Source of the DNA: an uncultured Christensenella sp. | Lineage (GTDB): Bacteria > Bacillota > Clostridia > Christensenellales > Pumilibacteraceae | Assembly (NCBI GenBank): GCA_910577995.1 | Contig: CAJTND010000001.1 | Span: 124,001-188,000, forward strand | Length of the DNA stretch: 64,000 bases | Direction of reading: 5' to 3' | Shown: positions 10,140 to 18,706 of the stretch, in pieces | Position numbering within the stretch: the stretch's first letter is position 1 | Layout: every line of letters begins with the position of its first letter | Made by a program: the position numbers and the translations under genes | The notes under the pieces: model-generated | Told to the model about the DNA's origin: nothing | The model's input: only the letters and a program-made list of their open reading frames with translations | The model's database searches: none

Positions 10140-10168
10140 TTGACAAAGACAAAAGAGCTTACTATAAT
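10140..10168 (+). promoter_or_regulatory. Promoter of the ctsR-mcsA-mcsB-clpC operon
   Basis: TTGACA (10140-10145), exact 17-bp spacer, TATAAT (10163-10168). The CtsR operator begins ten bases after the -10 box, covering the likely transcription start. Confidence 0.92.
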
Positions 10169-10178
10169 ATTTTTAGAG

Positions 10179-10195
10179 TTTGACTTTCTTTGACC
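10179..10195 (+). promoter_or_regulatory. CtsR operator (heptad direct repeat)
   Basis: TTTGACT-TTC-TTTGACC; read on the other strand this is GGTCAAA-GAA-AGTCAAA, matching the known CtsR box of two RGTCAAA heptads spaced by three bases. A third, imperfect ATTGACC follows at 10196-10202. The position just downstream of the -10 box implies autorepression. Confidence 0.9.
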
Positions 10196-10247
10196 ATTGA
10201 CCAAATATATCAAAGATGGTCGGACAAAAAAACGAAAGGAGGCAGCC

Positions 10248-10718
10248 GTGACGGTAAGCGACATTATAGAACAGTTCCTGATAGATACTTTGGGCGACGA
10301 GCTGACGGTCAATTTCAACCGTAACGAGCTTGCCGCGTATTTTTCGGTCGCGCCGAGCCAGATAAACTATGTGCTGTCGACGAGGTTTACGCCAGAGCGC
10401 GGGTATGTGATAGAGAGCAGGCGCGGCGGCGGCGGGTCGGTAACGCTTATAAAGCTTAACGACGACGCGGAGAGCATGCTGCTGAAATACATCGACGACA
10501 CGCTTTCCGCCGGTATCGAATATGTAAAAGCGTGTCAGATGATAGATAGGCTGACTGCCGACGGGATATATACGGAGTCCGAGGCGGGGCTGATAAAGGC
10601 GGCTGTGTCCGATAAAGCGCTTATCGCGCCGACGGTAGTCAAGACTAAGCTGAGGGGCGCGATACTCAAAAATATATTGCTGGAAACGCTCAAGCAGCAG
10701 AGCTGCGACGACGAGTAA
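10248..10718 (+). CDS. ctsR: Transcriptional repressor CtsR
   Basis: A 156-residue heat-shock repressor of clp genes. The sequence from the GTG start (VTVSDIIEQFLIDTLGD) matches the CtsR N-terminus, followed by the winged helix-turn-helix and the glycine-rich wing ESRRGGGGS that reads the operator. I chose GTG at 10248 because AAAGGAGG (10235-10242) sits five bases upstream; the open frame further upstream runs through the operator. It heads the canonical ctsR-mcsA-mcsB-clpC operon. CtsR is inactivated by heat and removed through the McsB/ClpC system encoded downstream. Confidence 0.95.
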   Translation: MTVSDIIEQFLIDTLGDELTVNFNRNELAAYFSVAPSQINYVLSTRFTPERGYVIESRRGGGGSVTLIKLNDDAESMLLKYIDDTLSAGIEYVKACQMIDRLTADGIYTESEAGLIKAAVSDKALIAPTVVKTKLRGAILKNILLETLKQQSCDDE

Positions 10719-10729
10719 AGGAGGTCATT

Positions 10730-11248
10730 ATGAAGTGTACGAAGTGCGGTTTGCGCGACGCGACGACCGAGGTCATGCAGCGGCGCAACAACCATATAGA
10801 AAAGATGTATCTTTGCAACGAGTGCGCAAAGAATTTTCGACCGGATATAGCCGACGACTTCGATATATTCGATAAGCTTTTCGGATCGCCGACGGGGCTT
10901 TTGGCAGATCTCGGCGGTATGTTCGACGCGCCGACGACGCGCGCGCTGATCTGTCCCGAGTGCAAGACGACGAGCAAAGAGTTCATGGACACTGGCTTTG
11001 TCGGCTGCCCCAAGTGCTACGAGGTGTTTGAGCCGCTGATATCGGGCACGGTCAAAAAACTGCAGCAGGCGGATAGGCACGTCGGTAAAAATCCTTTCGG
11101 CGCGGCGGATGTCGAGCCCGACGAGGCGAGGCTCAAAGCCGAATTGCAGGCGGCGATAGACCGTCGGGATTTCGACGAGACCGTCAAGCTGAGCAAGGCG
11201 TTACAGCAAATGTATTATAGCAATAACAAGCGGGAGGGCGAGTTATGA
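10730..11248 (+). CDS. mcsA: McsA, zinc-finger activator of the arginine kinase
   Basis: A 172-residue protein with four CxxC pairs: CTKC (3-6), CNEC (about 29-32), CPEC and CPKC in the middle. This is the McsA arrangement that binds metal and activates McsB. The C-terminal part has a UvrB/UvrC-type helical motif (ARLKAELQAAIDRRDFDETV). AAAGGAGG starts within the ctsR stop region and the gene overlaps mcsB by four bases (ATGA), so expression is coupled. Confidence 0.93.
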   Translation: MKCTKCGLRDATTEVMQRRNNHIEKMYLCNECAKNFRPDIADDFDIFDKLFGSPTGLLADLGGMFDAPTTRALICPECKTTSKEFMDTGFVGCPKCYEVFEPLISGTVKKLQQADRHVGKNPFGAADVEPDEARLKAELQAAIDRRDFDETVKLSKALQQMYYSNNKREGEL

Positions 11249-12255
11249 ACAACGGAACGATAGTTTCTACGCGCATAAGGCTCGCGCGAAATATCGACGG
11301 GCTGCCGTTTCCGCACAAGCTCGGAGAGATACCGTCGCGCAAGATAACCGAGGGCGTGGGCGCGTCGCTCCGCGGCGTTGATAAATTCGTCAGGTACGAT
11401 ATTGCGGACGTACCCGCGCTCGACGGCACGATCTTGCAGGAAAAGCATTTAATAAGTCCCGATCTGTTAAAGGACAGTCCGTTCGGCTCGGTCTTTATCA
11501 GTGCGGACGAGAACGTGTCCGTCATGGTCAACGAGGAGGATCATATACGCGAGCAGGTTATACTTTCGGGGTTTTCGCTCGATCAGGCTTACGACCGCGT
11601 AAACAGGATAGACGATATCCTCGCGAAAAACCTGAAATTCGCATATTCGCCCAAGTACGGCTACCTCACGTCGTGCGCGACCAATCTTGGCACGGGCATG
11701 CGCGCGTCGGTCATGATGTTTCTTCCGGCGCTTACCGTCAAAAACATGATGGAAGCGTGCATCAACGACGTAGCAAGGCTCAATATGACGGTGCGCGGCG
11801 TTTACGGCGAGGGCAGTAAGGCGGACGGATATCTTTATCAGATAAGCAATCAGCGCACGCTCGGCGTTACCGAAGCGGAGATTCTCGACGGCGTAAAGAG
11901 CGCGATAAATCGCGTAGTCGATGCGGAGCTTCGGGCAAGACAGCTGTTGAAACGCGACGAAACGGAGCTTAAAGACAAGATACTGCGCGCCTGGGGCGTT
12001 GCGCTCAACGCGTATAAAATGGACACGGCGGAGGCGATGCAGGTGCTCGCTATGATCAGGCTGGGCGCGTATTACGGATATATCGAGCTTGCCGACAACG
12101 ACGAGTTCCAACGTCTTATAACGCGCTGTCAGCCAGCCAACATGCAAAAGATAGGCGGAGAGAATATGAGCGCGGACGATCGCGATATCCTGCGCGCGCG
12201 GTATATATCCGCTAACCTAAAAAGTATAGCGAAACGCGCCGACGGTAATATATAA
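11245..12255 (+). CDS. mcsB: Protein-arginine kinase McsB
   Basis: A 336-residue phosphagen-kinase-fold enzyme that phosphorylates arginines on proteins, marking them for ClpC/ClpP. The ATP-binding motif STRIRLARN is at 8-16, NEEDHIREQ is the family's negatively charged specificity loop, and the TSCATNLGTGMRASV segment carries the reactive cysteine. It is slightly shorter than the usual ~350 residues. ATGA overlap with mcsA and the clpC gene 36 bases downstream place it in the stress operon. Confidence 0.95.
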   Translation: MNNGTIVSTRIRLARNIDGLPFPHKLGEIPSRKITEGVGASLRGVDKFVRYDIADVPALDGTILQEKHLISPDLLKDSPFGSVFISADENVSVMVNEEDHIREQVILSGFSLDQAYDRVNRIDDILAKNLKFAYSPKYGYLTSCATNLGTGMRASVMMFLPALTVKNMMEACINDVARLNMTVRGVYGEGSKADGYLYQISNQRTLGVTEAEILDGVKSAINRVVDAELRARQLLKRDETELKDKILRAWGVALNAYKMDTAEAMQVLAMIRLGAYYGYIELADNDEFQRLITRCQPANMQKIGGENMSADDRDILRARYISANLKSIAKRADGNI

Positions 12256-12291
12256 GGTCGGCGGAAAACAAATAAACGGAGGTAAAAGATA

Positions 12292-14703
12292 ATGGCATCA
12301 TATCCCATGGACGCGGGCGCGAAGCGCGCCTTCGATATAGCGAGAGATACGGCAAAGAAATATTCCAACAAGTATACGGGCACGGAGCACCTGCTTTACG
12401 GCATACTCAAGAGCGAATGTTACACCGCTAAGATATTCGTTTCCAACGGTCTTAACGTCGACGACATGCTGCCCGTATTCGCCGAAGAGGAAGAAAAGGT
12501 GAGCGCGCCGCCCATCGATTCGCAAAAGATAGAGGAGATACCGTTCGCGGCGTACAGCATCGCCATGCAGTACGGTGCGCCGCTGATAAGCGCGGACCAC
12601 TTGATGCTCGCGGTACTCGATTATCCGACTTGCGTCGCTATGGAAGTGCTTTACGGGCAATTCAAGGTAAATATCATGGCGTTACGCCGAAATATACAAA
12701 TGCTCTTGCGCCAAAACGGCAGTCTTACGACCGCCGCGGGCGACGGCGATACGGGCAGACCGTCGTTGCCGTCGCAGCTCGCCGATCTCGGCGTGGACGT
12801 TACGCAAAAGGCGCGCGACAACAAGCTCGATCCGGTTATCGGGCGCGAACACGAGGTCGAGCGCATAATCGAGATACTGTGCCGCAAGACCAAAAACAAT
12901 CCCGTTCTGATCGGCGAGCCCGGCGTCGGCAAGAGCGCGATAGTCGACGGTTTGGCGCGGGCGATAGTCGACGGCAAAGTGCCGAGACAGCTGCAAAACA
13001 ATATTGTTTTCTCGCTGAATATCGGCTCGCTCATGGCGGGCACGAAATACCGTGGTCAGCTCGAAGAAAAGCTCAAGGACGCGATAGACCTTATAATCAA
13101 CAGCGGAAATATAATAGTATTTATCGACGAGCTGCATACGCTGATGCAGGCGGGATCGAAGGACGGCGAAGTAACGCCAGCCGACATACTCAAACCGTAT
13201 CTTGCGCGCGGCGAACTTCACACCGTCGGCGCGACTACGACCGATGAGTACCGCAAGTATATCGAGGCGGATAAGGCTATGGAACGGCGTTTTCAGCCGA
13301 TTACCGTCGAGCCGCCGACCGTCGAGCAGACTATAGAGATACTCAAGGGCTTGCGTCCTAACTACGAGAACTATCACAAGGTCAAGCTTTCCGACGAGGC
13401 GATAATCGCCGCCGCCAAGCTCTCCGACAAGTATATTTCGGACAGGTTTTTGCCCGATAAAGCGATAGACCTGATAGACGAGGCTATGAGCTGTGCCAAA
13501 GTCAGCGCGTCTACCGATCCCGAGGACGTCAGCGGACTCGGCGAGAAGCTCGCGGAAGCCAAGCGCAAGATGAGCGAGTGTGCCGCGCGGCACGAGTATG
13601 TGCTCGCCGAGCAGCACAAACAGCAATGCGCGGAATTGGAAAAGCGCATACGCGAGCGCACCATGCAAAACGCCGCCGAGCACGAAAAGACTTCGATGAC
13701 TATCTATGCCGACGCGATAGCGGATATCGTTTCGCGGTGGACTAAGATACCGGTTTCCAAGCTGACGGAAACGGAGAGCGAGCGGCTCCGCAATATGGAG
13801 GACATACTGCATAAACGCGTTATCGGTCAGCATAAGGCGGTCGAGGCGGTGTCCAAGGCTATTCGCCGCGCCCGCGCCGGATTAAAGAGCGACAGCCGTC
13901 CGATAGGCTCGTTCATATTCCTCGGACCGACGGGCGTCGGCAAGACCGAGCTTACGAAAGCGCTCGCCGAGGCGATGTTCGATAACGAAAATTCGATAAT
14001 CCGTCTCGATATGAGCGAGTTCATGGAATCGCATTCCGTTTCCAAGCTGATAGGCGCGCCTCCCGGATACGTCGGGTTCGACGACGGCGGACAGCTCACC
14101 GAAAAGGTACGCCGGCATCCGTATTCGGTCGTACTGTTCGACGAGATAGAAAAAGCGCATCCCGACGTGTTCAACGCGCTGTTGCAGATACTCGACGACG
14201 GCAGGCTGACCGATTCGCAGGGACGCACGGTATCTTTCAAGAACACGATAATCATCATGACGAGCAACGTCGGCGCTACCGATGCGGCGGCGAAGCGCGA
14301 GATAGGCTTCAACGCCGCGGGACGCAGCGAGTCCGATACGCGCGACGAAACGTATATGAAAGCGCTCCGTGCCATGTTCAAGCCCGAGTTCCTCAACAGG
14401 ATAGACGTTATTTGCGTGTTCGACAAGCTGACGCGCGACGATGTGGCTAAGATCGCCGAGATAATGCTCAACAAGGTCGAAACAACGCTCAAGGACAGGA
14501 ATATTTCGCTTACCGTCACCAAAGACGCGCTCGACTGGATAATCGACAAGGGCTTCGACAACGAATACGGCGCGCGCCCGCTCCGCCGAGTTATCGAGCA
14601 GTACGTCGAGGACGAGATAGCGGAAGCCATCATCGAGGGCAGAGTGAAAAGCGACAGTACCGTGCGCGTCGAGATCGCCGACGGCAAGCTGAAAATATCT
14701 TAA
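12292..14703 (+). CDS. clpC: ATP-dependent Clp protease ATPase subunit ClpC
   Basis: An 803-residue double-AAA+ unfoldase. Seen: an N-terminal Clp repeat domain (about 1-145), AAA module 1 with GEPGVGKSAIV (about 209) and FIDELHTLMQAG, a coiled M-domain/UVR segment (about 420-460, rich in EQHKQQCAELEKRI), and AAA module 2 with GPTGVGKTEL (about 545) and the C-terminal domain. It unfolds McsB-marked or adaptor-delivered substrates for ClpP; clpP is not in this window. The start has CGGAGG nearby. No clear terminator follows; the next gene has its own promoter. Confidence 0.95.
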   Translation: MASYPMDAGAKRAFDIARDTAKKYSNKYTGTEHLLYGILKSECYTAKIFVSNGLNVDDMLPVFAEEEEKVSAPPIDSQKIEEIPFAAYSIAMQYGAPLISADHLMLAVLDYPTCVAMEVLYGQFKVNIMALRRNIQMLLRQNGSLTTAAGDGDTGRPSLPSQLADLGVDVTQKARDNKLDPVIGREHEVERIIEILCRKTKNNPVLIGEPGVGKSAIVDGLARAIVDGKVPRQLQNNIVFSLNIGSLMAGTKYRGQLEEKLKDAIDLIINSGNIIVFIDELHTLMQAGSKDGEVTPADILKPYLARGELHTVGATTTDEYRKYIEADKAMERRFQPITVEPPTVEQTIEILKGLRPNYENYHKVKLSDEAIIAAAKLSDKYISDRFLPDKAIDLIDEAMSCAKVSASTDPEDVSGLGEKLAEAKRKMSECAARHEYVLAEQHKQQCAELEKRIRERTMQNAAEHEKTSMTIYADAIADIVSRWTKIPVSKLTETESERLRNMEDILHKRVIGQHKAVEAVSKAIRRARAGLKSDSRPIGSFIFLGPTGVGKTELTKALAEAMFDNENSIIRLDMSEFMESHSVSKLIGAPPGYVGFDDGGQLTEKVRRHPYSVVLFDEIEKAHPDVFNALLQILDDGRLTDSQGRTVSFKNTIIIMTSNVGATDAAAKREIGFNAAGRSESDTRDETYMKALRAMFKPEFLNRIDVICVFDKLTRDDVAKIAEIMLNKVETTLKDRNISLTVTKDALDWIIDKGFDNEYGARPLRRVIEQYVEDEIAEAIIEGRVKSDSTVRVEIADGKLKIS

Positions 14704-14733
14704 AAATTTTTCGACTGAATTTTCGGAAACCTA

Positions 14734-14762
14734 TTTACAAACATCTGAGGATATGGTATAAT
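14734..14762 (+). promoter_or_regulatory. Promoter of the hibernation factor gene
   Basis: TTTACA (14734-14739), 17-bp spacer, TATAAT (14757-14762) with an extended -10 TGG just upstream. GGAGGG precedes the start codon at 14798. Confidence 0.85.
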
Positions 14763-14797
14763 CCTATCAACAACCAATAACCGCAACGGAGGGAATC

Positions 14798-15349
14798 ATG
14801 AACATCGAATACTTGTGCAAGAACTACGACGCAAGCGACAAGCTCAAATCGATCATCGACAAAAAGGTGCAAAAGCTCGATAAATTTTTCGACGACGACA
14901 CCCGCATAAAGATCGGGCTCAAAAAGGGCAATACGCGCAATACCGACGACCTTTACACGCTCGAGCTCACCATAATGCTCGACGGCGCGATCATGCGCGC
15001 CGAGGTGACGACCGACAATATGTATTCCAATATCGATCTTGCTATACCCAAGCTCGAGAAACAGATAATCCGCCATCACAAAAAGATAGAGTCCAAGACC
15101 AAGAAGCTCCGCATAAAGGACTTTTCCGCGATACCCGACGATATTCCCGAAGAGGAGGTCAAGGAAGAAAAAACGCTCGTCCGCTCCAAGTGCTATACGC
15201 TCATCCCCATGTCGGTCGACGACGCGATAGAGGAGCTCGAGCTCATCGGGCATAACTTCTATGTGTTCCTCAACAAGGCGACTAACTCTATCAACGTGCT
15301 GTATGTGCGTAACGACGGCAATTACGGACTTATCGAAACGGTAGTTTAG
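14798..15349 (+). CDS. hpf: Ribosome hibernation-promoting factor, long form
   Basis: A 183-residue protein with an N-terminal RaiA/YfiA domain (IEYLCKNYDASDKLKSIIDKK and LELTIMLDGAIMRAEVTT) and a C-terminal dimerization domain (KCYTLIPMSVDDAIEELELIGHNFYVF). This two-domain length is the long form, which in Firmicutes joins 70S ribosomes into inactive 100S dimers in stationary phase. Own promoter, good ribosome binding site and a following terminator make it monocistronic. Confidence 0.93.
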   Translation: MNIEYLCKNYDASDKLKSIIDKKVQKLDKFFDDDTRIKIGLKKGNTRNTDDLYTLELTIMLDGAIMRAEVTTDNMYSNIDLAIPKLEKQIIRHHKKIESKTKKLRIKDFSAIPDDIPEEEVKEEKTLVRSKCYTLIPMSVDDAIEELELIGHNFYVFLNKATNSINVLYVRNDGNYGLIETVV

Positions 15350-15356
15350 CAATAGT

Positions 15357-15385
15357 TAAAAACGGCGGCGACGGTCGCCGTTTTT
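15357..15385 (+). terminator. Intrinsic terminator after hpf
   Basis: AAAAACGGCG and CGCCGTTTTT arms around an eight-base loop; the distal arm ends in the T-run. The A-rich left arm may make it work in both directions. Confidence 0.88.
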
Positions 15386-15423
15386 GTTTGTCGAAATTCA
15401 GTTTCGCCGCCGCCGAGCGTCAA

Positions 15424-15449
15424 ATTTTGCACTATTTTTTGTGCAAAAT
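15424..15449. repeat. Perfect inverted repeat upstream of the pgi promoter
   Basis: ATTTTGCAC, an eight-base spacer (TATTTTTT), then GTGCAAAAT. It ends 15 bases before the -35 box of pgi. Placement and symmetry suggest an operator for a dimeric regulator; no known consensus was recognised. Confidence 0.6.
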
Positions 15450-15464
15450 ACCATGTAAATTCGA

Positions 15465-15493
15465 TTGATTTTACAAATGAATTGCATTATAAT
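15465..15493 (+). promoter_or_regulatory. Promoter of pgi
   Basis: TTGATT (15465-15470), 17-bp spacer, TATAAT (15488-15493). AAGGAG precedes the start at 15534. Confidence 0.85.
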
Positions 15494-15533
15494 GTATGCA
15501 GGAAAATAAGTTTATTTTTAAGGAGCGTTTCGT

Positions 15534-16928
15534 ATGAAACTCAGGTTCGACTACAACAACATGATGGACTCTGCTATAGGGTCGCACGGCATCAAGGCGT
15601 CGGCTATAGACAAGGCTCAAAAGGCGCACGCCGCGGCTTTTGCCGATGTTATCGAAAACAGCGGCAAGGGTTGGCAGGAGTGGACGGAAAGCCCGCTTCT
15701 CGATAAGACGGCAGTAGACGAGCTCAACGCTTTCGGCAAGAGCATACGCGATAAGGCGACGAGCTTTGTCGTGCTCGGCATCGGCGGCTCGGCGCTCGGT
15801 CCTATCTGCGTATGCAACGCGCTCCTGCACCTGCATCATAACGAGTTGCCCAAGACCGTTCGCAAAAGCCCCAAGCTGTACGTCGAGGACAATATCGATC
15901 CCGAGCGTATGGCGGCGCTGCTCGACGTTATAGATATAAAGACGACGTATTTCAACGTCATAACCAAGTCGGGCGAAACGAGCGAAACGCTCAGCCAGTT
16001 CATAATACTTTACAACGCGCTCAAAAAAGCCGTCGGCGACGCCGCGGCAAAAGAGCATATATTCGTCACCACGACGGACGGCAAAGGCTCGCTGTACGAG
16101 GTCGCCGTCAAGGAGGGCTTTAAGATATTCGGCATACCGTCGGGTGTCGGCGGCAGGTTCTCCGTGCTGTCCAATGTCGGGCTCGTGCCGTTCGCCGTTA
16201 TGGGCTTGGATATCGAGAGCCTGCTCTACGGCGCAAAGACCATGCGCGAGGCGTGCGAGCGTCCCGATATCCGCTCCAATCCCGCGCTGATGACGGCATT
16301 TTTGCAATACCTGTCGATGAAGAGCGGCAAGAACATATCCGTTATGATGCCGTATGCCGACGGGCTGAAATACATGTCCGACTTCTATTGTCAGATATGG
16401 GCGGAATCGCTCGGTAAAGCAGTCAACAAGGCGGGCAAGACGGTCAACGTAGGACAAACGCCCGCAAAATCGCTCGGCGTTACCGATCAGCACAGCCAGG
16501 TCCAGCTTTATACCGAAGGTCCGTTCGACAAAGTCATAACGATCATCGGAGTCGATTCGTTCGGCGACAGCGTGGATATCCCCGCGGACGAGAGCGCCGA
16601 GGTCGGCGAGTTCCTCAAAGGTCACACGCTCAACGAGCTCATCAATGCCGAGCGCAAGGCGACCGAGTTCGCGCTCAAAAAGGCGGGCAGATCCAACTTC
16701 ACGATCACGATGCCCGAGGTCAATGCGGAGACCGTCGGCGAGCTTTTGATGTACTTCATGTACGAAACGGCGTTCGCGGGCGCGTATCTCGGCATAGACA
16801 CGTTTAACCAGCCCGGAGTGGAAGAGGGCAAAAAAGCGACCTTCGCCATGATCGGTCGCGCGGGCTACGAGTCTAAGCTCAAAGAGCTCGAATCGGTCAA
16901 AAAGGACGAAAAGTTCATAATAAAATAA
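15534..16928 (+). CDS. pgi: Glucose-6-phosphate isomerase
   Basis: A 464-residue cytosolic enzyme interconverting glucose-6-phosphate and fructose-6-phosphate. It is the short Firmicutes-type PGI. Two SIS subdomains are visible, with GIGGSALGP (about 82) and the phosphate-binding SGETSET segment. The catalytic-region SVLSNVGLVP and QSQLYTEGP-like motif (HSQVQLYTEGP) are present. Monocistronic, with a promoter and a possible upstream operator at 15424-15449. Confidence 0.95.
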   Translation: MKLRFDYNNMMDSAIGSHGIKASAIDKAQKAHAAAFADVIENSGKGWQEWTESPLLDKTAVDELNAFGKSIRDKATSFVVLGIGGSALGPICVCNALLHLHHNELPKTVRKSPKLYVEDNIDPERMAALLDVIDIKTTYFNVITKSGETSETLSQFIILYNALKKAVGDAAAKEHIFVTTTDGKGSLYEVAVKEGFKIFGIPSGVGGRFSVLSNVGLVPFAVMGLDIESLLYGAKTMREACERPDIRSNPALMTAFLQYLSMKSGKNISVMMPYADGLKYMSDFYCQIWAESLGKAVNKAGKTVNVGQTPAKSLGVTDQHSQVQLYTEGPFDKVITIIGVDSFGDSVDIPADESAEVGEFLKGHTLNELINAERKATEFALKKAGRSNFTITMPEVNAETVGELLMYFMYETAFAGAYLGIDTFNQPGVEEGKKATFAMIGRAGYESKLKELESVKKDEKFIIK

Positions 16929-16961
16929 AAACGCGGCGAGTCGGTTTTTTGCGAAAAACTA

Positions 16962-16990
16962 TTGATTTATCCGCCGCACCGTGATAGAAT
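16962..16990 (+). promoter_or_regulatory. Promoter of the HPr-like gene
   Basis: TTGATT (16962-16967), 17-bp spacer, TAGAAT (16985-16990). GGAGG (17006-17010) follows. Confidence 0.75.
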
Positions 16991-17018
16991 ATACAAAACC
17001 TGAATGGAGGGTATTTAT

Positions 17019-17249
17019 ATGAAATCGGTAAAAGTCTATTTCCCCACGATCGACAGCGTCAAAGATTTCGTAAACGCCGTATCGGGCTATCCTTACGAGG
17101 TAGACCTGCACAACGGCAGATACGTCGTCGACGCGAAGTCGCTCCTCGGTATATACTCGCTCGATCTCACCAAACCCATCGTTTGCGAGATATACAACGA
17201 CAACTGCGAAGAGCTTATCAAAGATATCAATAAGTTCATCGCAAAATAA
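17019..17249 (+). CDS. HPr-fold protein lacking the phospho-acceptor histidine (Crh-like)
   Basis: A 76-residue protein of the PTS HPr fold. The regulatory-serine motif is retained as DAKSLLGIYSL (S41, equivalent to HPr Ser46), but the GIHARPA active site is replaced by TIDSVKDF, with no histidine. Without it the protein cannot carry phosphate from enzyme I. The pattern recalls Bacillus Crh, which signals carbon status only through the serine; that role is inferred. I chose ATG 17019 because GGAGG lies eight bases upstream; a frame starting at 17004 would place that site inside the gene. Confidence 0.8.
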   Translation: MKSVKVYFPTIDSVKDFVNAVSGYPYEVDLHNGRYVVDAKSLLGIYSLDLTKPIVCEIYNDNCEELIKDINKFIAK

Positions 17250-17324
17250 CTAACGACGTTTTCGTGACTATCGGGCGGAGAGCATATCTCCGCTCGGTTT
17301 GTTGCGACGTTTTTCGGAGATATT

Positions 17325-18089
17325 ATGCGGCGCGATTATATCGATCTGATGAAAACGGGCGGATTCGGCGAGTTCCTTACCGCTTGCGACAATCTAAAAA
17401 ACAGCAAATACGTTATCGCCGAGACCAAGATAACGGCTTTGCTCAAAGCCGTTGCCGACAATAAGCAGATCTACTCTATGTTCGGCGCGGCGCTTTGTGA
17501 TTTCGATTACAAACGCGAGTTTACCGATTGCGTTTCGGGGCACGGCTTCTCTTTGCCGAGCGATCCGCAAAAGGCTATCGCGCTTGTTTTCCGCATACTC
17601 ATCGATATCGACAACGGCAAGATGCCGCTCGCAAATTTCCTCGAAGCGTACTTTTACAGCGAATCGCTCAACGAGTCGTATGCGCGGTTCGGGCTGGAGG
17701 TCATAGCTCCATTCGAGTCGTATTGCAGGATGTATTTTACGCAGGCGGACGCCGCCGCGGCGAATTTTCTTTCGTCGGATAACGGACACGCGCGCGCTTA
17801 CGAAAAGGCGAGCGCGAACATGCAGGAAGAGCTCAAGACCGATGCGCTCGCGTGCGTAGCGTCGCTGATCGAGCTTGCCGAAGGCTCGATAGCGGGCGTG
17901 ATAGACCGCGCCGAGTACGTTTCGTGCCTTAACGGACTTATCCGCGCCATCAAGTCCGACGATTACGACGACGTTATTTCGTCGTTCCTCGGTGTAAAGT
18001 ATGCCGTTGCGTATTTCTTTAAGTCGGACGCGCGCGCGACGGAGCTATACAAAAAACTCGAGTACGCGGTCAAGCATTTCGCCGACTGA
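17325..18089 (+). CDS. Protein of unknown function, 254 residues
   Basis: Not recognised. Predicted to be soluble and mostly helical, without signal peptide or membrane segment. It is rich in acidic and aromatic residues and has conserved-looking stretches such as KANMQEE-like (SANMQEELKTDALACVASLIELAEGSIAG) helices in the C-terminal half. It starts 75 bases after the HPr-like gene with a GGAGAT site, and a terminator follows, so the two may be co-transcribed. Its codon use matches the neighbours, which supports a real gene. Confidence 0.75.
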   Translation: MRRDYIDLMKTGGFGEFLTACDNLKNSKYVIAETKITALLKAVADNKQIYSMFGAALCDFDYKREFTDCVSGHGFSLPSDPQKAIALVFRILIDIDNGKMPLANFLEAYFYSESLNESYARFGLEVIAPFESYCRMYFTQADAAAANFLSSDNGHARAYEKASANMQEELKTDALACVASLIELAEGSIAGVIDRAEYVSCLNGLIRAIKSDDYDDVISSFLGVKYAVAYFFKSDARATELYKKLEYAVKHFAD

Positions 18090-18114
18090 ATATTTTTTTA
18101 CATTTATCCATAGC

Positions 18115-18148
18115 AAAACAAAAAGTCGAGGAAGTTCTCGGCTTTTTT
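18115..18148. terminator. Bidirectional terminator between convergent genes
   Basis: AAGTCGAG, loop GAAGTT, CTCGGCTT then six T on the plus strand; on the minus strand the stem is followed by TTTTTG. It serves the 17325 gene and the minus-strand gtrA-like gene. Confidence 0.85.
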
Positions 18149-18162
18149 CGTGCGAAAGTATA

Positions 18163-18690
18163 TCAAAGCTTTATTGTATGTTCGTCGTCGCGGATGAGTT
18201 CTGCATTGAATATGAAAAGTCGGCGGGTTATAAAGTTGTAGAAGAATATTATCAGCTGAACGACGAGCTTTGTCAGCCACGGATTGCAGCCGAGCACGTC
18301 GTAGCCTATCCAGTTGAACAGCGAGGTAAGTCCAAGCCCGACGGCGGAGAACACGGCGAACTTGATGAAGCCGAACTTGGTCTTGCCGACGTTGCCGTGC
18401 TTGAATACGAAGATAGACGAAAGGACGTAATTGACGACGACGGCGGCGATGAACCCGATAGCCGTCGCGATTATATATGACGACGACGGCGGGTCGTAGG
18501 GCAGACCGTCGGCGGTCGCACCGGTGAATACGCCCCAGAACCCGTTGTAATGCTCGTGGCAGAACGCGTAAAGAAAAAGTGCGGTCAACAAAAAATCGAT
18601 CGCGTTGGAAAACAATCCCACGGCAATCGATTTGAGTATTTCCATTACCGTTTGCTTATCTTTAAGCGAGGCGAAGAAATTGGGTCTCAT
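18163..18690 (-). CDS. GtrA family membrane protein
   Basis: A 175-residue protein with four membrane segments in the GtrA arrangement. Typical pieces include SNAIDFLLTALFLYAF, IGFIAAVVVNYVLSSIFVF and the C-terminal NFITRRLFIF. GtrA proteins are proposed to move lipid-linked sugars across the membrane for wall or teichoic acid decoration. The ATG at 18690 lies 16 bases after the GDPD stop; a longer TTG-started version would overlap that gene by 50 bases. It forms a two-gene operon with GDPD. Confidence 0.85.
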   Translation of the reverse strand: MRPNFFASLKDKQTVMEILKSIAVGLFSNAIDFLLTALFLYAFCHEHYNGFWGVFTGATADGLPYDPPSSSYIIATAIGFIAAVVVNYVLSSIFVFKHGNVGKTKFGFIKFAVFSAVGLGLTSLFNWIGYDVLGCNPWLTKLVVQLIIFFYNFITRRLFIFNAELIRDDEHTIKL

Positions 18691-18706
18691 CTTGCGTAAT
18701 ACTAAC

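Noticed and set aside
10197..10250. Longer ctsR starting at 10197
   Set aside because: Would extend translation into the CtsR operator; the GTG at 10248 has a perfect ribosome binding site and matches the family N-terminus.
15471..16625. 384-codon frame antisense to pgi
   Set aside because: Covers the pgi coding region and its promoter; no independent support.
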